A stretch of DNA of 64,000 bases from DAISJM01 sp036821485 (GTDB taxonomy: Bacteria > Verrucomicrobiota > Kiritimatiellia > CAIQIC01 > JAGNIJ01): positions 1 to 64,000 of the forward strand of contig DAISJM010000002.1 of NCBI GenBank assembly GCA_036821485.1, given 5' to 3'. The position numbers and the translations under genes were made by a program. Under the pieces are notes generated by a model, which saw nothing but the letters and a program-made list of their open reading frames with translations, ran no database searches and was not told the origin of the DNA. Positions 60,462 to 64,000 of the stretch are shown one piece after another; position 1 is the stretch's first letter; every line of letters starts with the position of its first letter.

Positions 60462-61247
60462 TCAAGTGCGCATGCGGTGCCAGACCAGTAACAGTCCGCC
60501 CAGCAGAAGCATCAGCGCCGTTGGCTCGGGGATTATTGCAATCCGCGAGAAGGTCACGGTCTCCTCGGGGCCCAAATCCGAGCCCGTGCCGTTGATGACT
60601 CCGACGTAGAACCTGGTGTCCTGGTTGAAGGGGGTAGTGGCAACCGTCATGCCCGAAGTCACGATCCTGCCCGAACCCGCGTCATACCAAAGCGCCGCCG
60701 TCGTCCCGTTGAGGTCCATGCCAAAGGTGAATCCATCGACTGACGAGCCGACATTGAGGAAACCTAGCTTGTAGCTCTCATTGTTGTAAGACGTGTGGTC
60801 CGCGTCTGTTTTCTCAAACAGGTTGAACCAGAAGGTACCGTCGTTCAAACTGAGTTCGGCCATAACCCCGTTGGAGTTGTTGTAGTCATCCCACGGCTCG
60901 GGATCTGTGTTCCCGTCCGTGGTCGAGAGATACATACGCGCAGCCACGCTATTGTTGCTTGTAAGGTCCCAGCTCTGAACGGTCATCTGGTAGGATACAA
61001 GGCCATTCGCAACCCAGGAATTCGACGAACCTTCGGTGACGATGCCCGACTGCCGCCAGCCGGAAGAACCATCTGATGGATTCAGAATCAATGCCCCGTT
61101 CACGCTTCCCTGACAGGATCCCATATGGTTCCACTGCCAGTTCGTACCCAAGCTCGTACCCGGGAATGTGTCCACCAAAGCCGGAGCCAAAGTAGCTCCC
61201 AGAATCAGACCAACGATCACCATCCCAATAGTTGCCGCCCTCTTCAT
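60462..61247 (-). CDS. PEP-CTERM sorting-signal protein, lectin-like middle
   Basis: 261 residues with signal peptide (MKRAATIGMVIVGLILGATLAPALV) and a C-terminal tail IIPEPTALMLLLGGLLLVWHRMRT with the PEP motif, hydrophobic helix and basic end. The mature part (DTFPGTSLGTNWQWNHMGSCQGSVNGALILNPSDGSSGW...) looks like a concanavalin-type beta sandwich of the kind that binds sugars, but this is only from strand pattern. GGGGAGG is the ribosome site. A LacI-type operator lies 42 bases upstream, so expression probably responds to a carbohydrate or purine signal. Confidence 0.88.
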   Translation of the reverse strand: MKRAATIGMVIVGLILGATLAPALVDTFPGTSLGTNWQWNHMGSCQGSVNGALILNPSDGSSGWRQSGIVTEGSSNSWVANGLVSYQMTVQSWDLTSNNSVAARMYLSTTDGNTDPEPWDDYNNSNGVMAELSLNDGTFWFNLFEKTDADHTSYNNESYKLGFLNVGSSVDGFTFGMDLNGTTAALWYDAGSGRIVTSGMTVATTPFNQDTRFYVGVINGTGSDLGPEETVTFSRIAIIPEPTALMLLLGGLLLVWHRMRT

Positions 61248-61288
61248 ACGCCCTCCCCTTTATTGATGAAATACGGGCACATCCTATT

Positions 61289-61304
61289 ACGCAAACGTTT
61301 GCTG
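61289..61304. promoter_or_regulatory. LacI-family operator
   Basis: ACGCAAACGTTTGCTG holds the 12-bp perfect palindrome GCAAACGTTTGC and differs from the PurR-type consensus ACGCAAACGTTTGCGT at two bases. The central CG pair in an A/T-flanked palindrome is the LacI/GalR signature. It lies 42-57 bases before the PEP-CTERM gene start. Confidence 0.6.
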
Positions 61305-61370
61305 TCAACAAGGAAAACTTAGCGCACGACACATAGCAGGAGGACTTGTCCCGTCAGACAAGGCGAGACT

Positions 61371-61916
61371 TCAGACGTTACCAATATTGTCTGCGTCGAG
61401 TGCGGCATCGGATACGGCATTGGCCGCATCGGGCTGACCTTGGCCGGCCAGGGAAATCACAACGCATTTCTGGCCGTGCTCGTCAGGCACCCCCGACTGT
61501 GTTTGCACCGCCGTATTCTCTCTGAGCGCCTGGTGAATAACGCGCCGGTCAGAAGCCCCCATCGGCGGCAGCGTCACTGCGCGGCCTGTTTCCCGTACTT
61601 CTTCCGCTGCTTCCAGCGCCTGTTGCACAAGGCGATCCTTTTTCCGCTGGCGGTAGCGCTCGATATCCACAACACAATGCGGAGCGGCCTCAACCTGCCG
61701 CAGCATCATCCGGTTCAACAATAGTTGGAGAGCGTCCAGCACCTGCGCGCCACGCCCAATCAGACGCGCGGCATCCGGGGATTCGATTTGCAGAAGGATT
61801 TCGTCCTCCTGAACGCCGGCTTCAATCTTGCCCTCGAAACCGATCTGGCGAAGCAGCTCGCCAAGCACCTCGGCGGCTTTTTCTTTCGCCTTGTCCACGG
61901 ATCCCTGCTCACTCAT
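61371..61916 (-). CDS. jag: KH/R3H-domain RNA-binding protein Jag (KhpB-like)
   Basis: 181 residues. A KH domain has the GxxG loop in LIGRGAQVLDALQLLLNRM near residue 52, and an R3H domain has the Arg-x3-His motif in SDRRVIHQALRENT near 122. The Jag-N domain seen in longer forms is missing, which is common outside Firmicutes. It follows yidC by 28 bases, as in most bacteria. It binds RNA and affects cell shape and membrane protein production in species where it was studied. The C-terminal tail (about 25 residues) is low-complexity. Confidence 0.9.
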   Translation of the reverse strand: MSEQGSVDKAKEKAAEVLGELLRQIGFEGKIEAGVQEDEILLQIESPDAARLIGRGAQVLDALQLLLNRMMLRQVEAAPHCVVDIERYRQRKKDRLVQQALEAAEEVRETGRAVTLPPMGASDRRVIHQALRENTAVQTQSGVPDEHGQKCVVISLAGQGQPDAANAVSDAALDADNIGNV

Positions 61917-61944
61917 GGCAGCCCCCGTCGTTGCGCGCCGGACA

Positions 61945-63717
61945 TCAGGCTCCGGCTGCTTTCTTCTTCCGATGCATCATCAATTGCTGTGCAATCATCA
62001 GGCACTGGTTCGTCGTCCAGTAAAGCGCCAGGCCCGCCGCAAAGTTGTAGAAAATCACCAGCATCATCACCGGCATGACCATCATCATCTTCTGCTGGCT
62101 GGCATCGCCGGCCGAAGGCGTCAGCTTCTGCTGCCAGACCATCGTCACCGCCATGATGATCGGCAAGATGTTCAACGGAATCGGCAGCAGACCCGCCAAC
62201 AGATTCTCCGGCTGGCTCAAATCGCGCACCCACAGGAACGGCGCGAAACGCAGTTCGATCGCGCTCCGCAGCACGACAAACAGGGCAATAAACACCGGGA
62301 TCTGAATCAGCGTCGGCAAGCAGCCGCCCAGCGGGTTGACCTTGTGCTCCTTGTAGAGCGCCATGATCTCCTGCTGCTGCTTCTGGGCATTGTCTTTGTA
62401 TTTTTCACGCACCGCGGCCACGAGAGGCTGAATCTCCGACATCTTCTTCATGCTCTCGGTGCTCTTGCGCGTGATCGGCCAGAAGACAACGCGAATGATG
62501 ATCGTCAGCAGCATGATCGCCACGCCGTAGTTCCGGAACACCCTGTGCAGCGCATTGAGCGTCGCCAGCAGCACCTTGCCGACCGGCGCCCACATCCCGA
62601 ATTCCATCACATCCACAAACCGCTGCCCATACCGGTTCAGCTCCGAGTACTTCTTCGGCCCCACGTAGTATTCCATCGGCAGCGTGAACGTCGTGCCCGG
62701 CTCTACGTTGAACTCCGGCAGCAGGATGCGGGAGGAGACTTCCTTGACGACCGCAGTCTTCACGCGCGCAGCCGGATTGGCCATTTCCTGCGGCGAGACA
62801 TCGCGCACAGCGTGGATGACACTGTTCTCGCCGCCATTCTCGGGGGCAAGAATCTGAACGAAATACTTGTTCTTCGCCGCCGCCCAGTGCACGGGCTTCG
62901 CGAGCGACCAGTCCAACGTGACCGGCGGCTTCGCCAGATTGCGCTCCTTGCGCTCCACATCAAACTGCTTCACCAGTTTGTTGCCCCAGTACTTCACACC
63001 CTCGCCTCCCGGCGAAAGGGTGTCCACGCCGAGGAACGCGATGCCCCGCACGGAACCATCACCCACCAGGCTCTGCATCATGCCCGTCTGGATAAATCGT
63101 GCGGGCAGGCGAACGGCCGCGGCTGACTCGTTGGCCATTTCGTCCGTAACCTTCGCCATGTAGCGATCATCCAGGCTGATCGTGCGGACAAACTTGAGCC
63201 CGTCGGGCGTGGCCCGCTCGAAGCGGACCGACCGGCCATCTTCCGCCACCGTCATGGCGAACTGCTGCCGCGCGCTCAGCCCAGCCCAATCCACATAGGC
63301 CAAGGCGGGCACACCGTCAAAATCCAACACCAATGGGCCACTGTCCGGGTCCACCGTCTGGCGATAGTCCCGCTCCTTGAACTCAACTGATTTCACCGAT
63401 GCGCCGCGCGAAGAAACGGTAAGCTTGATCGCCTCATTCTCCAGCACCGCGGTCTCTTCCGGCAGAGCGTCTTCTTCCGGTTCAGCCTCCACCTTGGCCG
63501 GAGCGGCTTCGGTGGTCTCGTCAGCAAGCAGCGTCGCCGGCGCCTCGCCCAACGCGGCATCAGTCACCGCGCCCGGAACGTCCGATGCAGGCTCCGCAGC
63601 GGCTGGAACCGCACTGTCATGGAAGAAGTATTTCTTGATGACCTGACGGTCGATGATGGGCCATGCCAGCCAAAGAGCGAACAAGGCTACGAGTATGATG
63701 ATGTCTTGTTTCTTCAT
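61945..63717 (-). CDS. yidC: Membrane protein insertase YidC
   Basis: 590 residues. N-terminal helix (MKKQDIIILVALFALWLAWPIID), then an acidic, alanine-rich linker (PAAAEP..VPGAVT..) and a large periplasmic domain (about 90-365, beta sandwich). The conserved core with five helices begins NYGVAIMLLTIIIRVVFWPITRKSTESMKKM, in which the arginine lies in the water-filled groove, and runs through LPTLIQIPVFIALFVVLRSAIELRFAPFLWVRDLSQPE to AAGLALYWTTNQCLMIAQQ. The ending HRKKKAAGA is basic. It inserts membrane proteins with or without SecYEG. The large periplasmic domain marks a Gram-negative cell. Confidence 0.96.
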   Translation of the reverse strand: MKKQDIIILVALFALWLAWPIIDRQVIKKYFFHDSAVPAAAEPASDVPGAVTDAALGEAPATLLADETTEAAPAKVEAEPEEDALPEETAVLENEAIKLTVSSRGASVKSVEFKERDYRQTVDPDSGPLVLDFDGVPALAYVDWAGLSARQQFAMTVAEDGRSVRFERATPDGLKFVRTISLDDRYMAKVTDEMANESAAAVRLPARFIQTGMMQSLVGDGSVRGIAFLGVDTLSPGGEGVKYWGNKLVKQFDVERKERNLAKPPVTLDWSLAKPVHWAAAKNKYFVQILAPENGGENSVIHAVRDVSPQEMANPAARVKTAVVKEVSSRILLPEFNVEPGTTFTLPMEYYVGPKKYSELNRYGQRFVDVMEFGMWAPVGKVLLATLNALHRVFRNYGVAIMLLTIIIRVVFWPITRKSTESMKKMSEIQPLVAAVREKYKDNAQKQQQEIMALYKEHKVNPLGGCLPTLIQIPVFIALFVVLRSAIELRFAPFLWVRDLSQPENLLAGLLPIPLNILPIIMAVTMVWQQKLTPSAGDASQQKMMMVMPVMMLVIFYNFAAGLALYWTTNQCLMIAQQLMMHRKKKAAGA

Positions 63718-63723
63718 AATAAA

Positions 63724-63942
63724 TCACTTTCCTGCCGGAACAGGATCCAAGCCACCCGGATGAAATGGATGGCAGCGCAGCAGTCTCCGCACACCCAACC
63801 AGAGACCGCGCAGAAACCCATGTTTCTCAAGCGCCTCGATCCAGTAGGCTGAACACGAGGGATAGAATCGGCAACACTGACCAACAAACCGTGAAAGGGT
63901 CAACTGGTAGAGACGAATCAACGCTATAAGCAATCTCGTCAT
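63724..63942 (-). CDS. yidD: Membrane protein insertion efficiency factor YidD
   Basis: 72 residues. The family motif is complete: [35 protein letters not shown] and [17 protein letters not shown], with the paired cysteines and the HPGG end. It lies between rnpA and yidC, six bases before yidC, and its ATG overlaps the rnpA stop by four bases. Confidence 0.95.
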   Translation of the reverse strand: MTRLLIALIRLYQLTLSRFVGQCCRFYPSCSAYWIEALEKHGFLRGLWLGVRRLLRCHPFHPGGLDPVPAGK

Positions 63943-64000
63943 TCCCGCCGCTCTCCCTGCGCGCCCGACTCCAGCAGCCCGGCAAACTTCGCCAACTCCA
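63939..64000 (-). CDS. rnpA: Ribonuclease P protein component, C-terminal end (partial)
   Basis: Only the last 20 codons are inside the window (about [19 protein letters not shown] then TGA at 63941-63939). The gene is named from its place: it overlaps yidD by four bases in the conserved rnpA-yidD-yidC-jag order. The residues themselves are not diagnostic. Confidence 0.55.
   Translation of the reverse strand, partial: ELAKFAGLLESGAQGERRE

Noticed and set aside
1..64000. CRISPR arrays, rRNA genes, intact tRNA genes, integrase genes
   Set aside because: No regularly spaced repeats, rRNA-like stretches, complete tRNA cloverleafs or recombinase motifs were found apart from the RAYT and the tRNA fragment.

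Overview
The window is a high-GC bacterial chromosome segment, almost fully coding, with gene blocks on both strands. Several traits suggest a Gram-negative member of the PVC group, most likely Kiritimatiellota or Verrucomicrobiota. They are two PEP-CTERM proteins, two DUF2723 membrane glycosyltransferases with TPR tails, secreted proteins with an N-A-V-G-Y start, lipoproteins, outer-membrane-type proteins and YD/Rhs proteins. This placement rests on protein flavour, not on a marker gene.

Layout from the left. 1-1904 is a partial secreted beta-propeller protein. At 2195-2242 lies the 3' half of a tRNA-Phe with no 5' half, which looks like the far attachment site of an integrated element lying to the left. 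A GIY-YIG gene between two 78-bp direct repeats follows. 2805-8576 (minus) is an envelope and division operon: ftsK, a RodZ-like gene, pgsA, a zinc-ribbon protein and a D-aminoacylase. 8711-12673 (minus) is an accessory patch. It has a 5'-truncated Rhs protein with a probable papain-like toxin domain, a small membrane protein that may be its immunity protein, a REP-type transposase gene inside perfect 25-nt inverted repeats, a lipoprotein and a small YD-repeat protein.

13008-24024 holds a universal stress protein, rmuC, an SGNH/TPR protein, parA, peptide deformylase and a glycosylation cluster (polyprenyl-phosphate sugar transferase, decaprenyl-phosphate phosphoribosyltransferase-like UbiA protein, DUF2723/TPR protein). 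24146-30023 (minus) carries a BtuFCD/Fec-type importer behind a second DUF2723/TPR protein. 30297-31639 encodes two secreted proteins. 31886-36019 carries a CHASE-type histidine kinase, a NarL-type regulator, plsY and gpsA. 36035-44994 (minus) is a sulfur block (ssuABC-like importer, cysC, cysD, cysN) ending in a membrane spermidine-synthase-like/TPR protein. vapBC follows at 45105-45723.

46750-51008 has a molybdopterin cytidylyltransferase-like gene facing a three-subunit xanthine-dehydrogenase-type enzyme. 51128-60451 is a run of seven plus-strand genes: two lipoproteins with aspartic-protease folds, an orphan histidine kinase, and a ferric/phosphosugar-type ABC importer with an organophosphate-type MFS protein. 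After a PEP-CTERM gene with a LacI-type operator, the window ends in the conserved jag-yidC-yidD-rnpA set.

Most notable points: the Rhs toxin with a candidate immunity gene whose stop codon comes from a transposon end; the kinase, MFS and ABC cluster; a palindromic repeat family that forms a hairpin between genes and also sits inside plsY; and candidate operators upstream of vapBC, the CHASE kinase and a PEP-CTERM gene.
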